In this document: positions 36,253 to 45,513 of the stretch, in pieces | Layout: the number at the start of each line of letters is the position of its first letter | How positions within the stretch are numbered: position 1 is the first letter of the stretch | Source: Deltaproteobacteria bacterium | Lineage (GTDB): Bacteria; Desulfobacterota; Desulfobacteria; Desulfobacterales; SURF-15 | Length of the DNA: 64,000 bases | Assembly (NCBI GenBank): GCA_019309565.1 | Contig: JAFDFZ010000004.1 | Coordinates: 1-64,000 of the forward strand | Reading direction: 5' to 3' | The notes under the pieces: generated by a model | The model's database searches: none | What the model saw: the letters and a program-made list of their open reading frames with translations, nothing else | Told to the model about the DNA's origin: nothing | Position numbers and translations under genes: made by a program

Positions 36253-36301
36253 TTTGAACCGAAACAGCGAATCCTGTTGAATTGCGCTTTCCGTACCCAT
36301 T
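36253..36301 (-). repeat. Inverted flanking repeat, right copy
   Basis: Reverse complement reads AATGGGTACGGAAAGCGCAA...CTGTTTCGGTTCAAA, matching 35372-35419. The pair brackets the cytochrome c3 gene. Confidence 0.7.
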
Positions 36302-36585
36302 TTGATGGGTTTTAAGAATCGAGATTCTACAAGAATTGACCCAGGACAACTTGTCTGAAAAGGCTGTGATATACGACCATCCGGGCGGAATTCCATGAAA
36401 AACTTCAAATATATTTGACAGCTTGGACATTAAGACTTATCAAATATCCAAAGATAGATGCTCAAAAGCATACCGCTGATCAGCTACAGGATCACACCGG
36501 AAAGGGGTAACGGCTATGATGGCAGTCAACATGGAACGCTTGAAGACACGGGCGGTGCCCTTTGGTTTGAAATCGTTGATGTTGA

Positions 36586-36684
36586 CCCCGTAGTTGCATA
36601 AATCACATGGTAAAATGGCCTTTACGCATGATTTATCAGCAGCTGTCGAAGCGTGCCTTTTGGTACGTTTTCAAACAACGGGGG
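36586..36684 (-). repeat. Dispersed ~97-bp element, copy B (inverted)
   Basis: On the minus strand it begins CCCCGTTGTTTGAAAAC and ends ATGCAACTACGGGG. Same ends as copies A and C; the middle has drifted. It ends 26 bases before the ferritin start. Confidence 0.8.
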
Positions 36685-36710
36685 TTTGCATAATAGAAGA
36701 GGAGGAGAAA

Positions 36711-37244
36711 ATGATTGGAGATAGACTGATGAAGGCAATGAATGATCAGATAAGAAATGAACTGGAATCGTTTTACATTTACCATTCCATGGCCGCTTAT
36801 TTTCATTCCATCAGCCTTGATGGAATGGCCCACTGGATGCGCTGTCAGGCACATGAAGAAATGATACACGCCATGAAGTTTTTTGATCATGTCATCGATC
36901 GGGGTGGTAAGGTAATATTGCAGGACTTAAAACAGCTCAAGACAGAATGGTCTTCCCCGGCAGAAGCCTTCAGAGATGCTTATAAACATGAACAATTCAT
37001 TACAGGGAAGATTAATGAATTGTCCTCCATTGCTCGTGAAGAAAAGGATTATACATCTGAACCTCTTCTTGCGTGGTTTTTGGAGGAACAAATTGAAGAA
37101 GAGGCCAGTGCCGGCAAAATAGCAGATGAACTGGAGATGGTCGGAAGCGACAAATCGGCTTTATTGCTGCTGGATCGTGAACTTGCAACACGCACGTTTC
37201 CTCCGGGCTCCCCGTTTGATCCAGTTGCATACAAAGCTGCATAA
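36711..37244 (+). CDS. Ferritin
   Basis: 177 residues from ATG 36711, with AGAGGAGGAG four bases upstream; the track start at 36594 runs through a dispersed repeat and is rejected. Four-helix bundle with ferroxidase ligands visible in ESFYIYHSMAAYF, AHEEMIHAMKFFDHV and WFLEEQIEEEASA. Ferritins oxidise Fe2+ and store it in a 24-mer shell in the cytoplasm. Fits with the feoAB iron-uptake genes 2.3 kb downstream. Convergent with a small zinc-ribbon gene. Confidence 0.92.
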   Translation: MIGDRLMKAMNDQIRNELESFYIYHSMAAYFHSISLDGMAHWMRCQAHEEMIHAMKFFDHVIDRGGKVILQDLKQLKTEWSSPAEAFRDAYKHEQFITGKINELSSIAREEKDYTSEPLLAWFLEEQIEEEASAGKIADELEMVGSDKSALLLLDRELATRTFPPGSPFDPVAYKAA

Positions 37245-37361
37245 GATAGATCCGAACAAGCAAAATTCCGATCCGAAAAAAACCAGAACGATTCAACTGG
37301 GTGTATTAACGCAAATCGCTCCGGTTTTTTGCGGCATGTTATTCAGATCCGCCCGCTACCA

Positions 37362-37631
37362 CTATCTGTCACATTTATACGGATAAAAATGATAAAAACA
37401 ATACCCGCCTGGATCCCCCCATTGCAGCTCGGTGTCGGCCAAACATTGCCCGATCATGTTCCGTGAGATCTCTTCATAATCCGGTCGTTTTTCTTCCTTT
37501 TTCTTGCAATCAAGGCAAATTGCATTGTGATCGTACACGGATAATATTCGCTTGTCCTTTGCCCCTAGTCTTTTATTACACCTGGAGCATTGGAGCGCAC
37601 AGGAAATCCGCTCCTCCCATTCATCTTTCAT
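37362..37631 (-). CDS. Small conserved zinc-ribbon-like protein
   Basis: 89 residues with two CxxC pairs, CSRCNKRL and CLDCKKKE, spaced like a zinc ribbon, and a conserved tail GGYCFYHFYPYKCDR with two more cysteines. I recognise the sequence type from deltaproteobacterial genomes but know no function. No signal peptide. Minus strand, convergent with ferritin. Start ATG 37631 has AGGAAGA upstream. Confidence 0.7.
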   Translation of the reverse strand: MKDEWEERISCALQCSRCNKRLGAKDKRILSVYDHNAICLDCKKKEEKRPDYEEISRNMIGQCLADTELQWGDPGGYCFYHFYPYKCDR

Positions 37632-37974
37632 CTTCCTCCGACTCCTTGCAAAAAATGGATTTATATGTATTTATCATCCAGGGTTTAAATGAAATCCACA
37701 GAACACAAGAACTTTGCTCCAGTTGGGATCTTCAAGATCCCTCAAACAAAAAATATGCAAAGCTGTTGGCAGGCTCCGCCCGGATCGATTGTTTCCCTGG
37801 GCTCTTAATGTATAATGAAAACTTCGGTTGATCAAGAGATGGTTTACCCCGCAGTTGCATTCATCACATTAGTAGAATTGGCATTTTGTCCTTTCATAAT
37901 CGGCATTCCTCTTGGCGCCGATGGATTTTCCGGAATAAATAATTAAAAAAACATAGAGAAAAAGAGATGCACCC
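37632..37974. other. Intergenic stretch, 343 bp
   Basis: Divergent region between the small zinc-ribbon gene and the SAF-domain oxidoreductase. It contains a partial dispersed repeat (37847-37892). No supported gene or clear promoter. Confidence 0.5.
37847..37892 (-). repeat. Dispersed element, partial copy E
   Basis: Minus strand ends ...TGATGAATGCAACTGCGGGG, matching the right half of copies A-C. The left end is not found. Confidence 0.5.
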
Positions 37975-39300
37975 ATGGCACTAAACAAGCTAATCCAGAG
38001 AGAAATCGAGGAAAATCCCATACGGGTGGCCATTGTCGGCACCGGCCACATGGGGGGAGGTACCGCTCATCAGATTTCGAGAATGAAAGGCATTGAGGTG
38101 AGTATCCTGGCGGAACTGGATGTGGAGAAAGCAATCAAGGTATATACGATAAACGGAATCGCAAAAGAGAAAATTCTTGTCACAACCAATCCGGATGCCG
38201 CTCAAGACGCCGTGCAAAGGGGACTGCCGGTTGTCACAGAAGATAGCGAACTTGCCGCCAAGGTGGCTGCAGTGGATGCGGTGGTGGAAGCTACAGGGTT
38301 TCCGGAGGTCGGGGCCCGTGTTGCCTATGAATCGATTATGGGAGGGAAACATGTTGTCATGCTCAATGTGGAAGCGGACGTGGTTATCGGTTCGATCCTC
38401 GGCAGGTTAGCCAAATCCGCCGGTGTCGTATATTCCATTGCCGCCGGTGATCAACCGGGAGCCATCTGCGAGATGTATGAATGGGCCACCACTCTGGGGT
38501 TTGAAGTCATCGTAGCGGGCAGGGGAACCTGGTCCCGGCCGGGGTGCCATTATTTGACGCCGGACACTTTCAAGGATCTCGAAGAACAAATGGGCGGCAG
38601 CGCTAAAATGTATTGTTCCTTCCATGACGGCACCAAGCCCAACATCGAAATGGCTGTGACTGCAAATATATTGGGACTTGTTCCGGATATCAGGGGAATG
38701 CACGAACCGTTCGTTTATGTTCGAGATTTGCATGCGGTATTCGATCTGAAGGAAAACGGCGGCATATTATCCCGGCGGGGGGTCGTGGAGCTGGCAAACC
38801 AGTACACCCCACAGGGCGATCGGATAATCGAGGGCACCGTTGGAAAGGGTGTGTTCTTGGTGGTCACATCCGATCATCCTATCGTTCAGAAAAACATGAA
38901 GCACCTGTTCAGCCACATCAAGGGGACAGGCCCCAATTACGCATTATACAGACCCTATCACCTGACGTGCGTTGAAACGCCAAATTCCATTATTCGTGCC
39001 TGTCTGTACGGCGAGTCCACGGGAACACCGAGGGAAAAACCTGTAGCGGAAGTGATTGCGGTTGCCAAAAAGGATTTGAAAGCAGGAGAAATCCTGGACG
39101 GAGGAGGGGGCTATACCGTCTATGGTCAGATTGAAAGCGCTGAAATTGCCCGCAAAGAAGACCTGCTGCCTCTGGGCTTCGCTTACAATATACCGGTTGC
39201 TCGTAATATACCCAAGGACAATCCCGTAAAATATTCGGACGTAACAGTGGATACAGGCTCGTTTATATATAAACTGCGACAACTTCAGGATACACGATGA
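37975..39300 (+). CDS. Homoserine-dehydrogenase-like NAD(P) oxidoreductase with SAF domain
   Basis: 441 residues. N-terminal Rossmann domain with IRVAIVGTGHMGGGTAHQI, then the dehydrogenase-like AVVEATGFPEVG and GKHVVMLNVEADVVIG. The last third (KPVAEVIAVAKKDLKAGEILDGGGGYTVYG) is a SAF-type domain as seen in related C4/C5-acid and sugar-alcohol oxidoreductases. Substrate unknown; such proteins are often annotated simply as NAD(P)-dependent oxidoreductase. No operon partner is close; the feo genes begin 241 bases later. Confidence 0.8.
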   Translation: MALNKLIQREIEENPIRVAIVGTGHMGGGTAHQISRMKGIEVSILAELDVEKAIKVYTINGIAKEKILVTTNPDAAQDAVQRGLPVVTEDSELAAKVAAVDAVVEATGFPEVGARVAYESIMGGKHVVMLNVEADVVIGSILGRLAKSAGVVYSIAAGDQPGAICEMYEWATTLGFEVIVAGRGTWSRPGCHYLTPDTFKDLEEQMGGSAKMYCSFHDGTKPNIEMAVTANILGLVPDIRGMHEPFVYVRDLHAVFDLKENGGILSRRGVVELANQYTPQGDRIIEGTVGKGVFLVVTSDHPIVQKNMKHLFSHIKGTGPNYALYRPYHLTCVETPNSIIRACLYGESTGTPREKPVAEVIAVAKKDLKAGEILDGGGGYTVYGQIESAEIARKEDLLPLGFAYNIPVARNIPKDNPVKYSDVTVDTGSFIYKLRQLQDTR

Positions 39301-39541
39301 GAATCAGGGTGTTTTACAAATCGAAAATTTTATTAGATCCGGAGACATTCGCCTGTTAACAGCAAAATAAAAAACAAAGGCGCGAAACTCGATTTAACTG
39401 TTCACAGACAGCTGCCAGCAGCTCAATGAGTGCGGCTTTGCCGTATTGACAAGTTAAGGCAGTGTTATTATTGGTTGATGTTGAGCGGCTGTGGTAAAAT
39501 ACCAGGCGATTGCATAGCATAATGTTAAAAAGGAAGCATCA

Positions 39542-39769
39542 ATGGTTTTAAGCGAATTAAAAGAAGGTCAGACAGCAACGATCGTTCGTGTCGGAGGCAA
39601 TGGAATTCTGAGAAGAAGAATTCTTGAAATGGGCATCTTAAAGGGAACAGATGTATATGTCGAAAAATATGCACCCCTTAAAGATCCCATGGAATTGATC
39701 GTTAAAGGATATCACATTTCCCTTCGGGTTGAAGAAGCCGCCCAGATAACTGTGAATAATGTAAGGTAG
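39542..39769 (+). CDS. feoA: Ferrous iron transport protein A
   Basis: 75 residues of SH3-like FeoA domain: LSELKEGQTATIVRVGG, ILRRRILEMGILKGTDV and the closing LRVEEAAQITV. FeoA associates with FeoB at the cytoplasmic membrane. AAAAAGGAAG precedes the ATG. It overlaps no gene and feoB follows after ten bases. TTGACA at 39446 hints at a promoter, but no good -10 lies at the right spacing and no Fur box is obvious. Confidence 0.93.
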   Translation: MVLSELKEGQTATIVRVGGNGILRRRILEMGILKGTDVYVEKYAPLKDPMELIVKGYHISLRVEEAAQITVNNVR

Positions 39770-39779
39770 GCTCTCAATT

Positions 39780-41963
39780 ATGCCCTCCAGACGGCTTACA
39801 ATTGCGCTTGCAGGCAATCCGAACTCTGGAAAAACAACCATTTTCAATGCGATCACCGGCACCCGCCAAAAAGTCGGCAACTGGCCAGGGGTGACCGTAG
39901 AAAAAAAAGAGGGAATCGTCCATAAGCATGGATATGAACTTAAGATTATCGACCTTCCCGGAACATACAGCCTGACACCTTTTTCCATAGAAGAGATCAT
40001 TGCCAGAAACTACATTCTTGATGAATCCCCGGATGTTGTCATTGATATTATCGATGCATCAAGCCTGGAGCGAAGCCTGTATCTGGCGACTCAATTACGG
40101 GAGCTGGACTGCAAAGTCATTTTTGCATTGAACATGGCCGATATCGCCAGAGCAAGGGGAATGAAAATCGATTCAAAGAAGCTATCTGAGCTTCTGGACG
40201 TACCTGTGGTCTTTACCGTAGGAAACAAGAACGAGGGTATCGATAAGCTTTTAACCCAGGCAATAGAACTGGCAGAATCCAACAGGCAGCCGCAAAGGGG
40301 CCGCAAGGTTAAATACAGCAAAGACATTGAGGATTCTATTCTGGAACTGAAGAGGTTTATCGAGCTGAAGACCGATAAGCGTCTTCCTTATGACGTTCGC
40401 TGGACGGCCATCAAGCTTTTAGAAGACGACCGGATTGTCAAGCAGCGGCTCCAGGAGGCCGCAGGGTTGGCGGGTGTGGATATTATCCAACTTGCCGAGA
40501 AGCTGCGGGCGCATCTGGCAGATCGGTTTGACGATGATCCTCAAATTATTATGACCGATGAACGCTATGGGTTTATCTCAGGGATTATCAAAGAAGTTTT
40601 AACCTCAACAACTCAGCAGCGGATAGATATTTCCCGGAGCATCGATCTGGTGTTGACCAACCGGTTCATCGGATTTCCCATATTTATCTTTTTCATATGG
40701 GCGATGTTTCAATTAACCTTTACCCTTGGGGATTATCCCACTCAGTTGATCGAAGCCGGTGTCAACCTGCTTTCTGAGTTTGTAAAAAACCTGATGCCGG
40801 AAACTTTTTTAAAAGACTTGCTGGTAAACGGCGTTATTGCAGGGGTGGGAAGTGTCGTCGTATTCTTACCCAATATCCTTATCCTGTTTTTCTGTATCGC
40901 TATTTTTGAAGATACCGGCTATATGGCACGGGCAGCTTTTCTGATGGATAAAATCATGCATCTTATAGGCCTTCACGGCAAATCCTTCATTCCCATGCTT
41001 ATGGGATTCGGCTGTAATGTCCCGGCAATCATGGCGGCTCGCACTCTGGAAAGTGAAAAGGATCGCATCCTTACGATCCTGATCACTCCCTTCATGTCAT
41101 GCTCGGCAAAATTACCCGTATACATTATACTTGCAGGGGCCTTTTTCGGAACCAGGGCAGGAACCGTCATCTCTTCCATTTACCTGGTTGGCATCATGCT
41201 TTCAATCCTTACCGGCCGGCTGTTCAGAGCCACCCTGTTAAAAGGCGCCGATGCGCCCTTTGTCATGGAATTGCCTCCTTATCGGGCGCCGACAATAAAA
41301 AGCCTTCTTATTCATATGTGGGACCGCAGCAGGGTTTTTCTTCGGAAGATGGGCGGCATTATTCTAATCGGATCTATTGTTGTATGGGTGCTTTCCTCCT
41401 TTCCAAGAAATATTCAATATTCCATCGACTACAAAAAAGAGATAAATAAAATTAAATCTTCTTATTCCAAACTGAAATCAAAGGCCGATCCTTCTGCAAT
41501 TCGACTTCTTGAAAGCATGGAGGCCGATGAACTCAGCAAACTTCGCATGGCTCAAAGAGCAGAGAGGGCGGAAAAATCCTATATGGGCCATCTTGGCAGG
41601 GCAATTGCCCCTGTGTTCTCTCCCCTTGGTATCGATTGGCGTGGCGGGGTGGCGCTGCTGACAGGATTTGTGGCAAAAGAGATTGTCGTAAGCACAATCG
41701 GTATATTGCATGCAGTAAAAGGGGAAGCCGAACCGGAGGCGCTCAAAAATGCACTTTCAGCCGCTGGGATGACATCGTTGTCAGCACTGGCCATGATGAT
41801 CTTTGTTCTGTTGTATCTTCCCTGTCTTGCAACCACAACAGCCATTCGCAGGGAAACCGGTTCTTACAAATGGATGTTTTTAAGTATCGGATACAGCACC
41901 GGAATCGCCTGGCTTGCAGCGTTCATGGTTTATCAGGGAGGCAAGCTTCTGGGTTTTACTTAA
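39780..41963 (+). CDS. feoB: Ferrous iron transporter B
   Basis: 727 residues. Cytoplasmic GTPase domain: G1 GNPNSGKT, G3 DLPG, G4 NMAD; a helical regulatory stretch follows, then from about residue 300 the gated membrane domain with MLMGFGCNVPAIMAAR and FMSCSAKLPVYI, the conserved Gate motifs with cysteines. FeoB imports Fe2+ in anaerobes. The C-terminal TTTAIRRETGS segment is usual. It is followed seven bases later by the CDF gene, forming feoA-feoB-CDF. Confidence 0.95.
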   Translation: MPSRRLTIALAGNPNSGKTTIFNAITGTRQKVGNWPGVTVEKKEGIVHKHGYELKIIDLPGTYSLTPFSIEEIIARNYILDESPDVVIDIIDASSLERSLYLATQLRELDCKVIFALNMADIARARGMKIDSKKLSELLDVPVVFTVGNKNEGIDKLLTQAIELAESNRQPQRGRKVKYSKDIEDSILELKRFIELKTDKRLPYDVRWTAIKLLEDDRIVKQRLQEAAGLAGVDIIQLAEKLRAHLADRFDDDPQIIMTDERYGFISGIIKEVLTSTTQQRIDISRSIDLVLTNRFIGFPIFIFFIWAMFQLTFTLGDYPTQLIEAGVNLLSEFVKNLMPETFLKDLLVNGVIAGVGSVVVFLPNILILFFCIAIFEDTGYMARAAFLMDKIMHLIGLHGKSFIPMLMGFGCNVPAIMAARTLESEKDRILTILITPFMSCSAKLPVYIILAGAFFGTRAGTVISSIYLVGIMLSILTGRLFRATLLKGADAPFVMELPPYRAPTIKSLLIHMWDRSRVFLRKMGGIILIGSIVVWVLSSFPRNIQYSIDYKKEINKIKSSYSKLKSKADPSAIRLLESMEADELSKLRMAQRAERAEKSYMGHLGRAIAPVFSPLGIDWRGGVALLTGFVAKEIVVSTIGILHAVKGEAEPEALKNALSAAGMTSLSALAMMIFVLLYLPCLATTTAIRRETGSYKWMFLSIGYSTGIAWLAAFMVYQGGKLLGFT

Positions 41964-41970
41964 AGCGAAG

Positions 41971-43158
41971 ATGGAAAATCTTGAATTTAATCAACCGGCT
42001 TCTAAAAGACCGACCACGGCGGATAACGAACTTAAACGAGCTCGTAAAAGGGCTGCTGTATCCATCCTTCTCAACCTTCTGCTGTCAGTGGCAAAGGGGA
42101 TCTTTGGCGTGATCGGCTCCTCTACCGCTATGATCGGAGATGCCATCCATTCCGCCACGGATATGATCGGTTCGGCGGCAGCGTTTTTCGGCTTGTGGCT
42201 GGCAGAGAAAAAACATCCTTCCTTTCCCTATGGCCTTTACAAGGCGGAAACTCTTGCCACATTGATAACTTCCGTTGCCATCATCTTAGCTGGATATGAG
42301 ATCGGGCGCCGGGCAGTTTTAGGCCCGCACCCACTGCCTGATGTTTCCCTCACACTTCCGGTTGCATGTATCTCTCTGGTCATTACTTTAATCTTCGGTT
42401 TTTTTCAGCTTCGCGCAGGCAGGAAACTTCACTCCCGGGCACTTGAAGCAGACGCCAGGGATTATCTGGCAGATGGTCTATCCACCACCGTGGTTGTGCT
42501 CGGTCTTGTGGGAACCTACTTCGGTCTTCATCTTGACCGATGGGCGGCCGGCGCAGTGGCACTGTTTGTTTTTTTCTCAGGAGGCAAGCTGTTGTGGAGG
42601 GCGGGCTGTGATCTTCTCGATGAGGCCATCGACCGGGAAACCGAGCGGGAAATCATCGCCCTGGTTGAAGCGCATCCGCGGGTTGAACGAGTGGAACGTT
42701 GTTTGAGCAGAACCGCAGGAGGCCGCTTTATTGTCGATCTTGATGTGGTGTTTCGAACCCATTCGCTGGAGGTTGCACATCGGGTAGGCCATTTGCTGGA
42801 AGAGGCTATTATCTCAAAATTTCCTCGTGTTGCCATGGTTGGTATCAGAACACACAGTCACGCCCCCGAACAGATCCATCGAATGGTACCGGTTAAAGCC
42901 CCGGAAGGGGAATTAGAACCCCATATGCCCAGTGCTCCATGGTTTATTTTGGAAACTGTCGATCGAAAGAGCGGTAAAATCCTGGATCGTGAATATATCC
43001 AAAATCCCCACTGTAAAGCAAAAATAAAAAAAGGGTTTCTTGTGGGACAATGGCTGCTTGGATTTAAACCGGACCAGGTTATTGTTGGCCAGGAAAAAGA
43101 AAGCACCGCAACAGCGCTGCTTCGAGAAGCAGGGGTTGAGCTGCTTCCCGCTCCTTAA
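41971..43158 (+). CDS. Cation diffusion facilitator with C-terminal NifX/NifB-like domain
   Basis: 395 residues from ATG 41971; the track start lies inside feoB. CDF domain: six helices with the metal sites GDAIHSATDMIGS and DARDYLADGLS, then a cytoplasmic CDF C-terminal domain with VERVERCLSRTAGGRF. From about residue 315 (PWFILETVDRKSGKILDREYIQNPHCKAKIKKGF) it resembles the dinitrogenase iron-molybdenum cofactor domain of NifX/NifB proteins. CDFs export divalent metals by proton exchange. Its place after feoAB suggests iron or another metal. Ends 34 bases before the convergent TPR-like gene. Confidence 0.88.
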   Translation: MENLEFNQPASKRPTTADNELKRARKRAAVSILLNLLLSVAKGIFGVIGSSTAMIGDAIHSATDMIGSAAAFFGLWLAEKKHPSFPYGLYKAETLATLITSVAIILAGYEIGRRAVLGPHPLPDVSLTLPVACISLVITLIFGFFQLRAGRKLHSRALEADARDYLADGLSTTVVVLGLVGTYFGLHLDRWAAGAVALFVFFSGGKLLWRAGCDLLDEAIDRETEREIIALVEAHPRVERVERCLSRTAGGRFIVDLDVVFRTHSLEVAHRVGHLLEEAIISKFPRVAMVGIRTHSHAPEQIHRMVPVKAPEGELEPHMPSAPWFILETVDRKSGKILDREYIQNPHCKAKIKKGFLVGQWLLGFKPDQVIVGQEKESTATALLREAGVELLPAP

Positions 43159-43192
43159 GCCCCCACGTGCCGGAGAAGTGTGAAAGGCCACC

Positions 43193-45214
43193 CTAGGAAA
43201 GCTCTATACCTCTTCTTACCTTAGATGCCCATTTCTTATCGCCAAGCTTATTTGCCAGGCTGTTTGCCAATTCATAATATTCGCAGGGCGTGGCCGATTG
43301 TTGTGCCCTGGCATAGATCGACCGGGCCCAGCCCTGATCTGATGTGTAATTAAGAATTCTCTCGGCCAGATAAATCAAATCCCTGGTACCGGTCAGTTTC
43401 TTTTCGGCGGCACTGAGAATTTCTTTAAGATAATTGGGTTCATGGCCCTGTTTGCTTACAAAGGAAATAAGCCGTTCATAATCATCTCGATCTTTGCATG
43501 CACCTTCGGCCTTGTCGAAAACTGCTTTTGCATGTTGCCTGTCATGCAGAATGTCCAGAACCGCCCCTCCGACTGCCATGTATCCCGATAAATCATGGCT
43601 TTTTTCACCTGCTTTTCTTAGCAATTCTTGAACCCATTTATGGTCGCCCAGTTTTGTTTGAACTATCCTGGCCAGCCGGATGAAATCGGTTTCTTTCTCA
43701 CATGCAGCTTCAAGAGTACGAAAGATATTTCGAACCCATTGATCATCTTTCAGGGTCCTGAGAATACCGTCCACCAGTTCATTATATTTATGGTAGTTGT
43801 CACACGATCGCTGCTGTTTCTCATAGATGTCTTGAATCCAGCCGGTATCCTTGAGGTCGGAGTGAATTCTTCGAGCAAGTTCCATGTATTCCCCGAAATT
43901 GTTGCAAAGCTCCATGGCTTTGCGGTAAAGATTGCGAGTATACGGAATATCCTCTGTTTTCGTAAATACATCATGAGCCAAGTTGGCCATGGAGGTGCTT
44001 GTAGCGCATTCCTGTTCCTTTTTTACAAATTCGGCGTAAAGGTCCTTGTAGACTTCTCGTTTTTTAAGTTGAGATTGAATCGCATCGATCCATTCGTTGT
44101 CTTCCGCGTATTTGGTGACCGCATCCGCAAATCTTTTGAACTCTTCAAGGGTTTCGATGGCCTTTTCGGCCTGTTTTAATATGTCGATGGCTGATGATTT
44201 ATCCTGGACATCTTCGGCCAAAGACACCGCCACACTCACCAATTGGCTGGCATTAGGGTTCGTACCGGCCGCTTTCTTATATAATCGGCCCGCAAACTCC
44301 GCATCTCCGGTATCTTTATGAACCGCCTGGGCCAACTTTACGTATTCATCGAAAGAATCGAATTGAGCTTCCGCCTCCCTGTAAATACCGAGTGCCAACT
44401 GTTTATCCCCCAGTTTGCTCATAACGGATCCGGCCAGTTTCAGCAGACCATCGCCATCCTGAATCTTTTCCTTGGCATCGTCGTAAATCCGGCGGGCATA
44501 TTCCTTGTCATCCATGTCGGCAGCAACAAACTCGGCCAGTTTGATCAGTTCTAGACCGGAGTCGAGTGATCCCTCGGCCTTTTTCAAAATAGATTGTGCC
44601 AAGTCTCTGTCGGATAGCACTTCCATCGCCCCCTTCGCCAAGCCGCCGAAATCTTCAGCCGTTTTGCTTTCTGCCACAGCCCTTTCAAATACCTGCTCAG
44701 CCCAGTTCCTGTCATTAAAAACCTCCAGAACACTCTTGGCGAATTCATTGTAGTCTTCGGCTTTGTGACATTTACTCAGGGCTCTGTCTGCTGTTTCCCT
44801 GGCAAGTTCCGGATCGGACAGCACTTCGGTGACGGTTTTGCTAAGATCAAGGAAATCTTTGATTTTGGTGCATTTTCCTTGCGCCGTCACAACAGCTTGT
44901 TTTGCGGCCTCCATTTCACCAAGATCAGAGGCGGTTTTTGCCAGGTTGACAAAATCTTGAACGCTGGTACAAAAATCTTTTCCCTGATTCAAAAATTCAT
45001 TTGCCTTTTGTTTGTCTTTGAGGATATCCAATGCACCCTTTGCAAGCTCAATGAAATCCTCCGCTGTGGCCGCCCAGTACGCACCATCCTCAAAAAGCCT
45101 ATCCACCCATTCTCTGTCCGAGAGCCCATCCATCACCTCTTTGGCAAGCTCAATAAAATCCGGAGTAGTTTCACATTGCTCTTCCTTTTCTTCCAGATCT
45201 TCTTTAAGTCCCAT
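43193..45214 (-). CDS. Protein of ~19 tandem 34-residue helical repeats
   Basis: 673 residues made almost wholly of about nineteen repeats of 34 residues with a shared pattern: A..C....DF.ELAK.V...L.D..WA..IY..A. Examples are TAEDFIELAKGALDILKDK and TPDFIELAKEVMDGLSDRE. Length and helix pattern match TPR-like repeats, so a long superhelical scaffold is expected. Cysteine recurs at the start of many repeats (ECET, CTK, CHK, CNN, CDN, CEK, CKD). No signal peptide or membrane helix; probably cytoplasmic. Partners and role unknown. Highly acidic overall. Convergent with the CDF gene. Confidence 0.8.
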   Translation of the reverse strand: MGLKEDLEEKEEQCETTPDFIELAKEVMDGLSDREWVDRLFEDGAYWAATAEDFIELAKGALDILKDKQKANEFLNQGKDFCTSVQDFVNLAKTASDLGEMEAAKQAVVTAQGKCTKIKDFLDLSKTVTEVLSDPELARETADRALSKCHKAEDYNEFAKSVLEVFNDRNWAEQVFERAVAESKTAEDFGGLAKGAMEVLSDRDLAQSILKKAEGSLDSGLELIKLAEFVAADMDDKEYARRIYDDAKEKIQDGDGLLKLAGSVMSKLGDKQLALGIYREAEAQFDSFDEYVKLAQAVHKDTGDAEFAGRLYKKAAGTNPNASQLVSVAVSLAEDVQDKSSAIDILKQAEKAIETLEEFKRFADAVTKYAEDNEWIDAIQSQLKKREVYKDLYAEFVKKEQECATSTSMANLAHDVFTKTEDIPYTRNLYRKAMELCNNFGEYMELARRIHSDLKDTGWIQDIYEKQQRSCDNYHKYNELVDGILRTLKDDQWVRNIFRTLEAACEKETDFIRLARIVQTKLGDHKWVQELLRKAGEKSHDLSGYMAVGGAVLDILHDRQHAKAVFDKAEGACKDRDDYERLISFVSKQGHEPNYLKEILSAAEKKLTGTRDLIYLAERILNYTSDQGWARSIYARAQQSATPCEYYELANSLANKLGDKKWASKVRRGIELS

Positions 45215-45365
45215 TTTTGCCGCTCCTTTTGCTTAAATGAGATAAACCGTTGTGAACAAACGGTAAGTATCGAAAAATTATTTAAATTTCAGAATGTTAA
45301 GAAAAAAACGTTCAATACATACGGTACCGGCGAGCATTTGTCAAGAACTAATAATCCGCCCCAGT

Positions 45366-45409
45366 AATTCTCGGTGAACAATAAAACTCCTTTAATTTCG
45401 CCGAGAATT
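45366..45409. repeat. Inverted repeat in the gpmI/TPR gap
   Basis: AATTCTCGG and CCGAGAATT flank a 26-base loop. A related TTCTCGGTGAAC string recurs near 47339. No T tract. The rest of 45215-45513 holds nothing else. Confidence 0.4.
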
Positions 45410-45513
45410 GCTGAATCCGCCCAGCACTTCGCATAGAAATTCGATTCATGAGCCGCAACGCAAGCACAAGAACCTGGCATTCACCGTGAAGTGATCTTCG
45501 GGCTTGAAATCTC

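Larger units (their letters stand above)
36194..36710. other. Intergenic stretch rich in repeats
   Basis: About 517 bases between cytochrome c3 and ferritin. It includes the right copy of the 48-bp inverted repeat (36253-36301) and copy B of the ~97-bp element (36586-36684). No supported gene. Confidence 0.6.

Noticed and set aside
39446-39474. Promoter for feoA
   Set aside because: TTGACA is perfect, but no good -10 lies 16-18 bases away (TATTGG at 17) and no Fur box is seen.
43628-44179. 183-codon plus-strand ORF in the repeat protein gene
   Set aside because: Antisense shadow created by the repetitive coding sequence.
43193-45214. Regular repeat spacing as a possible CRISPR array
   Set aside because: The periodicity is at the protein level (34 residues); DNA units are not near-identical and lie within one long ORF. 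No CRISPR array was found in the window.
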